Shown here in pieces: positions 1-7,368 of a stretch of DNA of 64,000 bases. The stretch is from Nioella aestuarii (GTDB taxonomy: Bacteria; Pseudomonadota; Alphaproteobacteria; Rhodobacterales; Rhodobacteraceae). How positions within the stretch are numbered: the first letter of the stretch is position 1; every line of letters starts with the position of its first letter. The stretch is taken from positions 1 to 64,000 of the forward strand of contig NZ_JBPBBA010000017.1 of assembly GCF_050896395.1 (NCBI RefSeq), given 5' to 3'. A program made the position numbers and the translations under genes. The notes beneath the pieces are model-generated. The model saw only the letters and a program-made list of their open reading frames with translations. It had not been told where the DNA came from and ran no database searches.

Positions 1-42
1 ATATTGGCTGCGATGAACCAGAAAACCTCCGTTACGAAAACC

Positions 43-1164
43 TCAAATCTGTCCCATAGGCGCTGACGTCAGACAGCTGACGGATGGGTTTCCTGCGTTG
101 TGCTTCACGGACGGTTCAAAGTAGTTCGTTCCGTCAAATACCCCGCCTTCCTGAACAAAATTCCAATTGTGATTCAGATATTTCTGTCCAATCACAACCC
201 AGAAGGACACACCGGGCCAACTCTCGGTTAGATCATCCAGCATTGCCTGTGCCGGCAGATGAAAGGGGTTCCGTCCTGGATTCGGATCGGCATCATCGAT
301 GTCCACTTCATTGGTATCCGACGGGGAATTCAGCAGCTTGATTTCACCGGTGAGTTTTTTGGCAATGCGGTCTTTGATGTTCTTGTCTTCTTCATCTGCA
401 AGCCGCTTCGCAAAATGCGCGCAACTCGCGATGATATCTTTACAGCCTTTGCCGAACAGGAACTGCACATCCTCGGGAGAGTGCAGCTCTTTCCCACCCT
501 TTGCGTGCTGCAGCGCCGAGGACAACGAATAAGCCATTGGCGCAAACAGCGCGATGTCGAGATAGGTGCGAATCCTCTCGCTGATCACCGAAGCTGATCC
601 ATATTCAGCGTCGTACTTACTCGCCAGAGGATTGCTGTCCGATTTGTTCGTCTTGAATGCGTCGGCGATTTTTGTGAAGGAGTCGTTGGTGAAACCCGGA
701 TTGTATGGCGGATCGGTAAGATCATCGTTCTGATGATCCTTTTGATATAGAAGGACTTCGCGCTTCAGGCCGGCCATCCTTTCGACGGAATTGTAGATTT
801 CTTCATCAACCTTGTCTTCTATCATCTCTTTCTGGAGATCATCCAGACGCTTGTCCATGTCCTGCCACATGCCGGTGACCTTGTCGTCGAGCTCTTGCAG
901 GGCATTGAGGATCTGCGCGCTCGGATCTTCCGCGCCACCTGTGAACATCGTCGCCACCTCCAGCCCTGCCCCGGCCATCATGAAGCCTGTTGACAGTTTG
1001 TCGAACCCTTCCAGGGTGGCGGCGACCGACTGAAGCTTCGACAATTCCTTGCCCTCTTCGCTCAGCTTGCGCGCCGCCTCTGAATACTCGTGAATGAAAT
1101 CTGCGGCTTCCTTGGCTTTTTCGGCCCCAAGTTTCGCTTTCTCAATCGTTTCTGTGCCCGACAT
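43..1164 (-). CDS. Hypothetical helical protein, pore-forming-toxin-like
   Basis: 373 aa, no family recognised with confidence. The start is set at the ATG at 1164 because a GGAAGGGGAA ribosome site lies just upstream; an in-frame ATG 51 bases earlier has none. The N-terminal 60 residues look like long charged amphipathic helices. A hydrophobic segment follows (GFMMAGAGLEVATMF, about residues 60-75), then a coiled-coil-like stretch (LQELDDKVTGMWQDMDKRLD). The C-terminal half is mixed, with no signal peptide. Helix, hydrophobic hairpin, helix is the general plan of alpha pore-forming toxins (ClyA, Hbl, Cry6 type), but this is a shape resemblance only. Two sampled 60-base stretches inside the gene are about 47-48% GC, against 68% in the adjacent ldh gene, so recent transfer is likely. 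No immunity or secretion gene is next to it in this window. Confidence 0.6.
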   Translation of the reverse strand: MSGTETIEKAKLGAEKAKEAADFIHEYSEAARKLSEEGKELSKLQSVAATLEGFDKLSTGFMMAGAGLEVATMFTGGAEDPSAQILNALQELDDKVTGMWQDMDKRLDDLQKEMIEDKVDEEIYNSVERMAGLKREVLLYQKDHQNDDLTDPPYNPGFTNDSFTKIADAFKTNKSDSNPLASKYDAEYGSASVISERIRTYLDIALFAPMAYSLSSALQHAKGGKELHSPEDVQFLFGKGCKDIIASCAHFAKRLADEEDKNIKDRIAKKLTGEIKLLNSPSDTNEVDIDDADPNPGRNPFHLPAQAMLDDLTESWPGVSFWVVIGQKYLNHNWNFVQEGGVFDGTNYFEPSVKHNAGNPSVSCLTSAPMGQI

Positions 1165-1410
1165 TGTTAGTTCCCCTTCCCATAGAATGGTTGGCCTCTT
1201 GGGAAGCCGGCCCAAGAAGAAGCAGTTTGAAACGCAGTGAACACCCGCAGAAGTGATCTATGGCAGGGGACCAATCCAGCTTGCGCAAGGGACAGCACAA
1301 GAACTGAACCTAGGGTGACGTTGACGGTAACTTCGACACCTGTCATCTTTAAGCTGTGCAATTTCCCCGCCAGTCGGCTTGTTCAACGTGATGAAAGCGA
1401 CCCGAGGACG

Positions 1411-2343
1411 CTAGATTTCCAATGGCAACAGCCGCTCTTGCAGAATCTCTGCCGACCGGCGCAGGGCGCTTTCCTCGCCCTCGCTGAGCTCTGGCCAGAG
1501 CGTCGCAGTCACGCCCTCGCGCCCCACCGTGCGAGGCAGCGACAGGGCCACGTCCGGCACACCCAAAACATCCGGTTCGACCACCGAAACGGACAGCACC
1601 GCCTGTTCGTCGCCCGCAATCGCCGCCACGATGCGGGCCAGCCCGCCGCCGATGCCGTACCACGTCGCGCCCTTGCCTTCGATGATCGTGTAGGCCGCAC
1701 CGCGCACGCCCGCGTCGATCCTTTGGCGAACATCTTCGGTCAGTGGGGCAGAAACCTGCGCGGCGAAGCTTTCCAGCGCCACCGATCCGGCCCGCGCGCT
1801 GGACCAGGCCAGCACTTCGGAATCGCCGTGCTCCCCCAGCACATAGCCATGAACGGAGCCCGGAGATATCCCGAGGTGCCGACCAACCAGCCAGCGGAAC
1901 CGGGCGGTATCGAGGATCGTGCCAGACCCGATCACCCGCCCCGGCGGCAGGCCCGACAGTCGCGTGGTGATCTGTGTCATCAGGTCGACGGGGTTCGAGG
2001 CCACCAGCAGGATCGCACCGGGGCAGACCGCCATAACCTGCCCCACCACCTGCCGGAACACCCCGGCATTCCGTTCCAGCAGCGCCAGCCGCGTTTCGCC
2101 CGGTTTCTGCGATACACCGCAAGACAAGATCACCACCCCCGCCCCATCCAGATCGGCATAGTCACCGGCCCGCACGATCGCAGGCGACGCGAAGGGGATG
2201 GCGTGCGCGATATCCTCGGCCTCCGCGTGGGCGCGGGCGTGGTTCACATCGACCAGAACGATTTCCGACGCTTCGCCACGCATGATCAGCGCAAAGGCCG
2301 CGGCAGACCCGACCATGCCTGCACCGATGATGCCTACTTTCAT
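1411..2343 (-). CDS. ldh: L-lactate dehydrogenase
   Basis: 310 aa, full length for the NAD-dependent LDH/MDH family; interconverts pyruvate and L-lactate in the cytoplasm. The Rossmann glycine motif GIIGAGMVGSAAA is at the N-terminus. The substrate loop reads GVSQKPGETRL, with Gln at the specificity position; malate dehydrogenases carry Arg there. DTAR supplies the Asp of the catalytic pair and the substrate-binding Arg, and GEHGDSE holds the catalytic His. The ATG at 2343 is chosen because it has a GGGAGA ribosome site and overlaps the stop of the upstream hxlR gene as ATGA, indicating translational coupling. A longer upstream frame only reads through hxlR. It is probably controlled by that HxlR protein. 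Confidence 0.9.
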   Translation of the reverse strand: MKVGIIGAGMVGSAAAFALIMRGEASEIVLVDVNHARAHAEAEDIAHAIPFASPAIVRAGDYADLDGAGVVILSCGVSQKPGETRLALLERNAGVFRQVVGQVMAVCPGAILLVASNPVDLMTQITTRLSGLPPGRVIGSGTILDTARFRWLVGRHLGISPGSVHGYVLGEHGDSEVLAWSSARAGSVALESFAAQVSAPLTEDVRQRIDAGVRGAAYTIIEGKGATWYGIGGGLARIVAAIAGDEQAVLSVSVVEPDVLGVPDVALSLPRTVGREGVTATLWPELSEGEESALRRSAEILQERLLPLEI

Positions 2344-2720
2344 GGTGTTTCTCCCTGCCCGCTTGTTCTTGGTTGGCCAGCGTCCTGTTCCGCCATGCGC
2401 GCGGCCCATGTCTCTGACCAGCCCCCAAGCGGATGCAGCAGCCCGAACAGTTCCTGCCCCGCATCGCTCAGCCGATAGCCGCGCTCGGCCCGTTCCACCA
2501 GGTCGCTGGCCGTCAGCTCCTTCAGCCGCCGGTTCAGCACTGTGGGCGACACCCCTTCGCAGGCGGCCTGCAATTCGCGAAAGGTCATCGCCCCGCGCGA
2601 CAACTGCCAGAGCGCCCCAAGCGCCCATGTGCGGCCAAGCAGGTCAAACAGCGCCATGATCGGCTTGCCGGATTTGGATCCGCGAACCGGCTGTCCGGGG
2701 CGGGGATGGGTCGAGGCCAT
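2340..2720 (-). CDS. HxlR-family transcriptional regulator
   Basis: 126 aa winged-helix regulator of the HxlR type. Family-typical segments are visible: LLGRTWALGALWQLSRGAM, then FRELQAACEGVSPTVLNRRL as the recognition helix region, and a wing ending in RGYRLSDAGQEL. A GGAG ribosome site precedes the ATG. It is co-transcribed with ldh (4-base overlap) and divergent from a DMT transporter. Two copies of a 17-bp palindrome lie in the shared upstream region and are the obvious candidate operators, so it may regulate both directions. The family often senses electrophiles or redox state, but no conserved Cys is seen here, so the signal is unknown. Confidence 0.85.
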   Translation of the reverse strand: MASTHPRPGQPVRGSKSGKPIMALFDLLGRTWALGALWQLSRGAMTFRELQAACEGVSPTVLNRRLKELTASDLVERAERGYRLSDAGQELFGLLHPLGGWSETWAARMAEQDAGQPRTSGQGETP

Positions 2721-2758
2721 GGGCGCTCCACTTGCTATTCTTTCCGTATCACATTGAC

Positions 2759-2775
2759 GCTACCGATTGGGTAGC
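2759..2775. promoter_or_regulatory. Palindromic operator, copy 1
   Basis: GCTACC, 5-base spacer, GGTAGC: a perfect 6-bp inverted repeat between the divergent hxlR and DMT transporter genes. The 17-bp unit is repeated 25 bp downstream with 13 of 17 positions conserved. Likely bound by the neighbouring HxlR dimer (inference). Confidence 0.6.
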
Positions 2776-2783
2776 GCATGGAT

Positions 2784-2800
2784 GCTATCCATAGTGTAGC
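2784..2800. promoter_or_regulatory. Palindromic operator, copy 2
   Basis: GCTA...TAGC unit matching copy 1 at 13 of 17 positions, starting 25 bp after it. It would overlap codons 3-8 of the longer reading of the DMT transporter gene (ATG at 2778), which favours the later start at 2820. Confidence 0.55.
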
Positions 2801-2819
2801 ATTCACTGAAAGATTCGCC

Positions 2820-3710
2820 ATGATCCTTTTTCCCGCCCTCGCGGCCCTTATCGCATCGCTCGGATGGGCCACCGGCGCCGTTCTGGCTCAGCCCCCCGCA
2901 CGGGCGCTTGGCACGTTCGAGTTCACTCGGATTCAACTGCTCGCCTGTTCCGCCATCGTCGCGGCGGGCTGTACGGGGCTTGGCCTGTGGGGCAGCGTCG
3001 CGTGGGGCCACTGGCCCGCCTTCGCGGCCAGCATCGTCATTGGCATCCTTCTGGGCAATCTCGCCATGATCGAATGCCTGCGGCTTGGCGGCCCGCGCCG
3101 GATGGAGCTGCTGTTGTCGCTCAAAGCCCCGGTCGTAGGACTCTTGGCTTTTGCCTGGCTGGGAGAGGTGCCAAACACCCCCGATCTGATCGGAGCGGCG
3201 CTTGCCCTGTGCGGAGTCGCCCTGGCAATCCTTTACGGATCGAACGCGCGCTCGGCCAGTGATCAGACACATGGACGGATGGCAATGATTGTCCTTCTCG
3301 GGCTGCTGGCGACAGGGTTTCAGGGGGTCGGGTTTCTGATCGTCAAACCGGCCATGCTGGACGGCACCCCGCCGCTGGCAATCACCGCGATCCGGCTGCT
3401 TGGAGCGGCCTTTCTGATCTCCCTTGTGGCTCTTTGGCCCTCACCGGCCTTTCGCAGCCACCGGCCTTTGACCCCCACCCTGTTGGCGCGAACGGTCCTG
3501 CCCGGTTTTATCGGCTACGTGGTCTCCTCCTCCTTATTGCTCTACGCCATGTCCGTGATGGACGCGGGCATTGCCTCCGTCCTCGGGTCGCTATCCCCGG
3601 TGCTGGTGCTGCCGATCATCTGGATCAAGGAAGGCGTCGCGCCCCGATCGCCCGCGCTGTTGGGGGCGGGGCTGGCCGTAGCCGGTAGCGCCATGATTGT
3701 GCTGATCTGA
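2820..3710 (+). CDS. EamA/DMT-family permease
   Basis: 296 aa inner-membrane protein with about ten hydrophobic segments in two halves, the duplicated EamA plan of the drug/metabolite transporter superfamily. The second half contains GFQGVGFLIVKPAMLDGTPP and a final helix pair ending AVAGSAMIVLI. The substrate cannot be read from sequence. The start at 2820 (MILFPALAAL) is preferred over 2778 because the latter would put a probable operator inside the coding region; the ribosome site is weak in both cases. It is divergent from hxlR-ldh and ends 2 bases before the convergent argE-like gene, leaving no room for a separate terminator. Confidence 0.85.
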   Translation: MILFPALAALIASLGWATGAVLAQPPARALGTFEFTRIQLLACSAIVAAGCTGLGLWGSVAWGHWPAFAASIVIGILLGNLAMIECLRLGGPRRMELLLSLKAPVVGLLAFAWLGEVPNTPDLIGAALALCGVALAILYGSNARSASDQTHGRMAMIVLLGLLATGFQGVGFLIVKPAMLDGTPPLAITAIRLLGAAFLISLVALWPSPAFRSHRPLTPTLLARTVLPGFIGYVVSSSLLLYAMSVMDAGIASVLGSLSPVLVLPIIWIKEGVAPRSPALLGAGLAVAGSAMIVLI

Positions 3711-3712
3711 GC

Positions 3713-4870
3713 CTAACCCAGTTTCCGGCTGAGCCGGTCGAGCATACCAAGGCATTCCTGCATCTGCGAAACCTCGATGAATTCATCGGGCTTATGCGCC
3801 TGTTCAATGGACCCCGGACCGCAGACAACGACTGACATGCCCAGGTCCTGAAACAGCCCCGCTTCGGTCCCGAAGGGCACCACCCCCGCGCCATTGGCGC
3901 CGGTCAGTTCCATGACAATATCGCGCGCCTCGTTTTCGGTGGCAGGCTCCAGCCCATCCACCTCTCCAATCACCTCGGTGGTAATCCCCGCCTCAGGGTG
4001 CACGGCACGCATGGCGGGCAGCAGGATATCCTCGCAGAAGTGCTTGAGGTCTTCCTTCACGAAATCGCCGTCCGATTTCTGCACGGGCCGCATTTCCCAA
4101 TCGACCCGCGAGCGGCCCGGAATGACATTATGGGCCACGCCCCCCACAAGCGCGCCGGTGTTGATCGTGGTCCACGGCGGCTCGAACCGGCTACCTTCAG
4201 GGGCGCGGGCCTTGAGCTGTTCCTTCAGGTCGAGCAGGCGAGAGACATAACGCACCGCATATTCCACCGCGTTGACCCCGTGATCGGGGGAAGACCCATG
4301 CCCCTCCAGCCCGGTGAAATGGGTGGAGTATTCGAAACAGCCCTTATGCCCTTCGATGATCCGCATCGAGGTTGGTTCGCCCACGATGGCGATACTGGGC
4401 AGGTTCTCGCGCCCCTCCAGCAGCTTGACCAGGGCCTGCGCCCCAAGGCAGCCGGTTTCCTCTTCATGGGTGAAGGCGAAATAGACCGGCCGCCGCGTGG
4501 CGCGTTCGGCCCAGACCGGAGCCATGGCCACCGCCGCCGCGATGAACCCCTTCATGTCGCAGGTGCCGCGCCCGTAAAGCCTGCCCTCCGCCTCATGCAG
4601 ATCGAACGGGTCGGTGGCCCACGCCTGATCCGCCACCGGCACCACGTCGCTGTGGCCCGATAGCAAAATGCCCCCCGGCACATCCGGCCCGATCCGCGCC
4701 CAGAGATTGGCCTTGCGTCCGCTCTCGTCGGCGATGATCTCCACCTTTGCCCCGGCCTGCGCCAGCCGGTCGGCGAGAAGCGTGATCATATCAACATTGC
4801 TGTCAGTCGAAACGGTGGGAAACCCCACCAGTTCGGCCAGCAACTGGGTCGTCTCGGGCAGGCCGGTCAT
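3713..4870 (-). CDS. argE: M20 deacylase, ArgE-like
   Basis: 385 aa, the usual length for acetylornithine deacetylase; hydrolyses an N-acyl amino acid in the cytoplasm with two zinc ions. Metal and catalytic residues of M20A are all present: GHSDVVPV (His), YGRGTCDMKG (bridging Asp), HEEETGCLG (catalytic Glu and ligand), GEPTSM (ligand) and EQAHKPDEF (His). Its ATG overlaps the stop of the upstream M24 gene as ATGA, so the two are translated together. The M24 partner is ectoine-hydrolase-like, so this enzyme may remove acetyl from N-acetyl-diaminobutyrate rather than, or as well as, acetylornithine. That alternative is inference. The family call is secure; the substrate is not. Confidence 0.85.
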   Translation of the reverse strand: MTGLPETTQLLAELVGFPTVSTDSNVDMITLLADRLAQAGAKVEIIADESGRKANLWARIGPDVPGGILLSGHSDVVPVADQAWATDPFDLHEAEGRLYGRGTCDMKGFIAAAVAMAPVWAERATRRPVYFAFTHEEETGCLGAQALVKLLEGRENLPSIAIVGEPTSMRIIEGHKGCFEYSTHFTGLEGHGSSPDHGVNAVEYAVRYVSRLLDLKEQLKARAPEGSRFEPPWTTINTGALVGGVAHNVIPGRSRVDWEMRPVQKSDGDFVKEDLKHFCEDILLPAMRAVHPEAGITTEVIGEVDGLEPATENEARDIVMELTGANGAGVVPFGTEAGLFQDLGMSVVVCGPGSIEQAHKPDEFIEVSQMQECLGMLDRLSRKLG

Positions 4871-6051
4871 GGTTTTACGAAGAGCTTGCGCTCCACGTTG
4901 CAGAAGGTCTCTGCCGGGCCACTATCCGTGATCAGGATGGTTTCTGTGGTCTCCAACCCCCAACTGTCCATCCACAGCGCCGGCATGAAATGGAAGGTCA
5001 TGCCCGGTTGCAGCACGGTTTCATCCTCGCCGCGGATCGACGCCGTGCGCTCGCCCCAGTCGGGCGGGTAGCTCAGGCCGATCGGGTAGCCCATGCGGCC
5101 CTTGCGCTCGATCCCGTGCTTGGCCAGCACCTCCATGAAGGCGTTGAAGATATCGCGGGTCTGGTTGCCTGCGCGGGCGGCGTTCAGCCCTGCCTCGATC
5201 CCTTCCATCTGCGCGGCTTCGGCCCGGCGCATATCGTCCGACGGCGTGCCAAGGAACACGGTACGACAGAGCGGCGCATGGTAGCGACGGTAGCAGCCCG
5301 ACAGCTCAAAGAACGTAGCCTCGCCTTCGCGCATCTCGTCCCCGTTCCACGTCAGGTGCGCGGCGGTGGCATCGAGCCCCGAGGGCGTCAGCGGCACGAT
5401 GGCCGGGTAGTCACCCCAGATGTCATCCACCCCGGTGATGCCTGCGTGGAAGATGTCGGCCACCAGATCGTTCTTTCGCACCCCAGGTGCTGCGCGCTCC
5501 AACGCGACCCCAACCACCTTCTCAGAAATCTTCGCAGCCTTACGGATAAAGCCGATCTCCTCCTGCGATTTCACCAGCCGCTGCCAGTTCACCAGCGCGG
5601 TGGCATCGACCAGCGTCGCATTTGGCAATTCCTCCATCAGAACCGTATGCGCCTTGGCGGAGTAGTAGTAGTTCTCCATCTCCACCCCGATCCGGGCCCC
5701 CGCAAGTCCCAACCGAGTGAAATGCTCTGCCAGATCCTGCATCGGGTGATAAACAGTCGACTGGATGTAATGGTCGGAATAGCCATGGATGTTTTCCGCC
5801 GCCATCCAGCAGGTCCTCTGCCCGCCAAGCGCATCCATGGACCGGCCCCACCATTCGGGCTCTCCCTCCATCCGCAGGATTACACCCTGATGAACATAGA
5901 AGGACCAGCCATCATAGCCCGTCAGCCAGGCCTGGTTCGACGGATCGGTGACGAAAATCGCATCAAGCCCCGCCTCGGCCATCGCGGCCCGTGTCTTGGC
6001 GATCCGCCGGTCATATTCCGCCTGGCTGAACGGTGCACATCCCGCTGGCAT
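4867..6051 (-). CDS. M24-family hydrolase, ectoine hydrolase-like
   Basis: 394 aa, creatinase-type pita-bread fold protein. Segments match what I recall of ectoine hydrolase DoeA/EutD: LTGYDGWSFYVHQGV near residue 45, GDYPAIVPL near 220, GCYRRYHAPLCRTVFLG near 250, SYPPDWGERTASIR near 330 and LQPGMTFHFMPALW near 350. DoeA opens the ectoine ring to N-acetyl-diaminobutyrate. In aminopeptidase P the region around residue 250 carries two metal-binding Asp; here they are replaced, as in creatinase and other non-metal M24 enzymes. GGGAGA stands upstream of the ATG. The downstream overlapping M20 gene would fit the next deacetylation step. The usual doe partners (DoeB, DoeC, DoeD) are not in this window, so a related cyclic amidine or amide substrate remains possible. 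Confidence 0.75.
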   Translation of the reverse strand: MPAGCAPFSQAEYDRRIAKTRAAMAEAGLDAIFVTDPSNQAWLTGYDGWSFYVHQGVILRMEGEPEWWGRSMDALGGQRTCWMAAENIHGYSDHYIQSTVYHPMQDLAEHFTRLGLAGARIGVEMENYYYSAKAHTVLMEELPNATLVDATALVNWQRLVKSQEEIGFIRKAAKISEKVVGVALERAAPGVRKNDLVADIFHAGITGVDDIWGDYPAIVPLTPSGLDATAAHLTWNGDEMREGEATFFELSGCYRRYHAPLCRTVFLGTPSDDMRRAEAAQMEGIEAGLNAARAGNQTRDIFNAFMEVLAKHGIERKGRMGYPIGLSYPPDWGERTASIRGEDETVLQPGMTFHFMPALWMDSWGLETTETILITDSGPAETFCNVERKLFVKP

Positions 6052-6180
6052 ATCGTCTCTCCCTGTCTGGCTGTCCTGATCACGCTAGGCGATCCGCCAT
6101 TTACCGCAAGAGCTTTTCCGACATGGAGCTTGCCGAACACGCCAAGATCGGTCAGGACCGGGGCAAGCAAGGGCGAGCTG

Positions 6181-6771
6181 ATGACAAAACTGATCCTGTT
6201 CAACAAACCCTATGACGTGCTGTCGCAATTCACCGACAAAGGCACCGAAGGCAGCGCTCGCCGCACCCTGTCGGAATTCATCGACGTTCCGGGGGTTTAC
6301 GCTGCCGGGCGGCTGGACCGCGACAGCGAGGGGCTGATGGTTCTAACAGATGACGGCAGGCTGCAAGCCCGCATCACCAGTCCTCGCACCCAGACCCCCA
6401 AGACCTATTGGGCACAGGTTGAAGGCGCGCCCTCGGAGGAACAACTGGAGGCGCTGCGCAAAGGCGTTTCCCTGAAAGACGGCCCCACGCGCCCCGCGAA
6501 AGTGCATCTCATCGAAGAACCCCCCGGTCTCTGGCCGCGCACCCCACCCGTGCGCTACCGCAAGTCGGTGCCGGACGCGTGGCTGGAACTGACCATCACC
6601 GAAGGCCGCAACCGCCAGGTCCGCCGCATGACCGCCGCCGTGGGCCTGCCCACCCTGCGCCTGATCCGAACCCGCGTCGGCAAGTGGAGCCTCGACGGCC
6701 TCGCCCCCGGCGACTGGCGCGACGCCTCGGCAGAGCTCTCCGCCCCTTCCCCCCGCCGCAAACCGCGCTAA
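6181..6771 (+). CDS. rluE: rRNA large-subunit pseudouridine synthase E
   Basis: 196 aa RsuA/RluB/E/F-type pseudouridine synthase; converts a uridine of 23S rRNA (position 2457 in E. coli for RluE) to pseudouridine. Diagnostic segments are LFNKPYDVLSQF at the N-terminus, AAGRLDRDSEGLMVLTDDG with the catalytic Asp at about residue 44, and EGRNRQVRRM near residue 142. There is no N-terminal S4 domain, and the short length is that of RluE rather than RluB/F. The start at 6181 is the first ATG giving the conserved N-terminus; the ribosome site (AAGGGCGAG) is modest. It probably shares a transcript with the following YbaN-like gene. Confidence 0.85.
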   Translation: MTKLILFNKPYDVLSQFTDKGTEGSARRTLSEFIDVPGVYAAGRLDRDSEGLMVLTDDGRLQARITSPRTQTPKTYWAQVEGAPSEEQLEALRKGVSLKDGPTRPAKVHLIEEPPGLWPRTPPVRYRKSVPDAWLELTITEGRNRQVRRMTAAVGLPTLRLIRTRVGKWSLDGLAPGDWRDASAELSAPSPRRKPR

Positions 6772-6782
6772 ACCCAAAGGGC

Positions 6783-7178
6783 ATGAGCCTGATGCCGGAC
6801 CCCGCCAACCGCCCCCGCCTACGCCACCTGCCGTGGCTTGCTCTCGGCTGGAGCGCCGTCGCACTTGGCTTCGCGGGGGTCGTGCTGCCGATCCTGCCGA
6901 CCACCCCGTTCCTGATCCTCGCCGCTTTCGCTTTCTCCAAAAGCTCCCCTCGCCTGCGTCAATGGCTGGTCGATCACCAGATATTCGGCGGCCCAATCCG
7001 CGATTGGGAAGAAAACGGCGCCATCCGCCCGCGCTACAAGGTCATGGCCTGCACCGCGATGGCGCTCGTTCTGCTGGTCAGCGTTCTGTCGAGCTTCAGT
7101 GGTACGGTCATCCTAATCCAGTTGATCGCCATGGGCAGCGCCGCTGCTTTCATCCTGTCCCGCCCGAACGGTGATTGA
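6783..7178 (+). CDS. YbaN/DUF454 small membrane protein
   Basis: 131 aa DUF454 (YbaN) protein. The family signature LGWSAVALGFAGVVLPILPT followed by TPFLILAAFAFSKSSPRLR is plain. Three hydrophobic segments are present, with a conserved region GPIRDWEENGAI between the second and third. Function is unknown in the family. An AAAGG site lies only 2 bases before the ATG at 6783 and 11 before a second ATG at 6792, so the protein may begin three residues later. It follows rluE by 11 bases on the same strand. Confidence 0.8.
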   Translation: MSLMPDPANRPRLRHLPWLALGWSAVALGFAGVVLPILPTTPFLILAAFAFSKSSPRLRQWLVDHQIFGGPIRDWEENGAIRPRYKVMACTAMALVLLVSVLSSFSGTVILIQLIAMGSAAAFILSRPNGD

Positions 7179-7290
7179 GCGGCCCCAAAGCCCCCCGGAT
7201 TACACCGTCAAAACTCCCTCTGCCGGGTACCTTGAGTCCTCTCAACCCATGCAACATCTGATGCGGCGGGCCAGACCCGGCCAACTCCCA

Positions 7291-7364
7291 TGGCAACGCG
7301 GCCCGAGGAGGGCCCCGAAGGGGCTTGACGAGGGCCGCTCTCCGGTCGACGCCGAAGGCGGCGA
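7291..7364. repeat. Intergenic repeat, copy A
   Basis: About 74 bases running from TGGCAACGCG to GCCGAAGGCGGCGA. It aligns with a second copy at 29132-29212, sharing the two ends and an internal GGCCGCTC..CGGTCGA..GCCGAAGGC core. It ends 4 bases before the stop codon of glpK. It has no reading frame of its own and looks like a dispersed non-coding element. Confidence 0.55.
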
Positions 7365-7368
7365 TCCA

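Noticed and set aside
1167..1361. A 64-codon minus-strand frame between the orphan gene and ldh
   Set aside because: No ribosome site, no family, and it ends against the orphan gene's own ribosome site; treated as chance.
4990..6180. A long 5' extension of the rluE frame
   Set aside because: It reads antisense through the M24 gene; the conserved RluE N-terminus begins at 6181.
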